A stretch of 64,000 nucleotides of DNA from Geosiphon pyriformis (Eukaryota > Glomeromycota > Glomeromycetes > Archaeosporales > Geosiphonaceae), in contig JAAOMT010000515.1 in assembly GCA_016748015.1 (NCBI GenBank), positions 1 to 64,000 of the forward strand. The letters run 5' to 3'. This document shows positions 63,951-64,000 of the stretch, piece after piece (position 1 is the stretch's first letter; every line of letters begins with the position of its first letter). A program made the translations under genes and the position numbers. A model generated the notes under the pieces. The model had not been told where the DNA came from and made no database searches. It worked only from the letters and a program-made list of their open reading frames with translations.

Positions 63951-64000
63951 GTTCAGGGTATTGTGTAATTTGATCATCTTACTTTCTGTTATACTAATTA

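Larger units (their letters stand above)
63196..64000. other. Region without recognised gene, two tandem-repeat blocks
   Basis: No transposon coding sequence recognised. The ORF 63411-63647 (78 codons, Lys/Asn-rich) shows no family signature and overlaps a direct repeat, so I do not call it a gene. Possibly host intergenic DNA. Confidence 0.45.

Overview
ORGANISM. The window is AT-rich eukaryotic DNA made almost wholly of broken retrotransposons. There is no operon structure, no RNA gene was seen, and no host gene could be recognised. The late LINE ORF2 (58940-63190, minus) has an RT / RNase H / C-terminal CCHC layout and RNase H wording that I associate with LINEs of arbuscular mycorrhizal fungi (Glomeromycotina, Gigaspora/Rhizophagus-like). 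The Ty3/gypsy gag-pol style fits this too. The placement is inference, not a database result.

LAYOUT. (1) 1-416: 3' end of a chimeric retroelement with a poly(A) tail. (2) 417-21644: Ty3/gypsy copy A1 (plus). Its integrase is split by an 18.6 kb nested block (1259-19904, minus). That block holds the remnant of A-outer, copy A2 inside it, and a 10.0 kb family B element (2371-12367) inside A2. Target-site duplications (TSDs) are readable for most of these insertions. (3) 21645-22542: LINE ORF1 fragment. (4) 22543-39942: copy A3 (plus), split in gag by copy A4 (23495-34302, minus, TSD CTAT). A4 carries a solo LTR (28224-28985, TSD ATAC) and an ORF1-only LINE (29101-31523) with a poly(A) tail and a 16-bp TSD. 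(5) 39943-41192: another LINE ORF1 fragment with a preserved 5' end. (6) about 41267-42467: a decayed Tc1/mariner copy. (7) 42468-44100: AT-rich, one small unassigned ORF and a palindrome. (8) 44100-54515: an old, strongly decayed family B array D (minus), in which one LTR lies between an upstream RT-integrase part and a downstream gag. A pol-less family B derivative C (plus, 45649-51690) sits inside that LTR. (9) 54516-58791: two decayed LINE ORF1 regions around a 700-base assembly gap. (10) 58792-63190: 5'-truncated LINE with EN end, RT, RNase H and a (TAAA)n tail. (11) 63191-64000: no gene recognised, two tandem-repeat blocks.

HOW THE PARTS WORK. Family A encodes gag (CCHC), protease, a Cys-rich linker, RT-RNase H, integrase, and then a separate unassigned ORF3 that ends inside the 3' LTR. 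Family B encodes a two-part gag, CCHC, protease, a long linker with several Cys pairs, a recognisable dUTPase, RT-RNase H, integrase, and a long unassigned tail. Both families share a primer-binding-site sequence and carry a variable minisatellite just upstream of the LTR TATA box. Every copy is inactivated. Stops sit mainly at CGA, CAA/CAG and TGG codons, and LTR pairs differ mostly by transitions, so G:C to A:T decay dominates.
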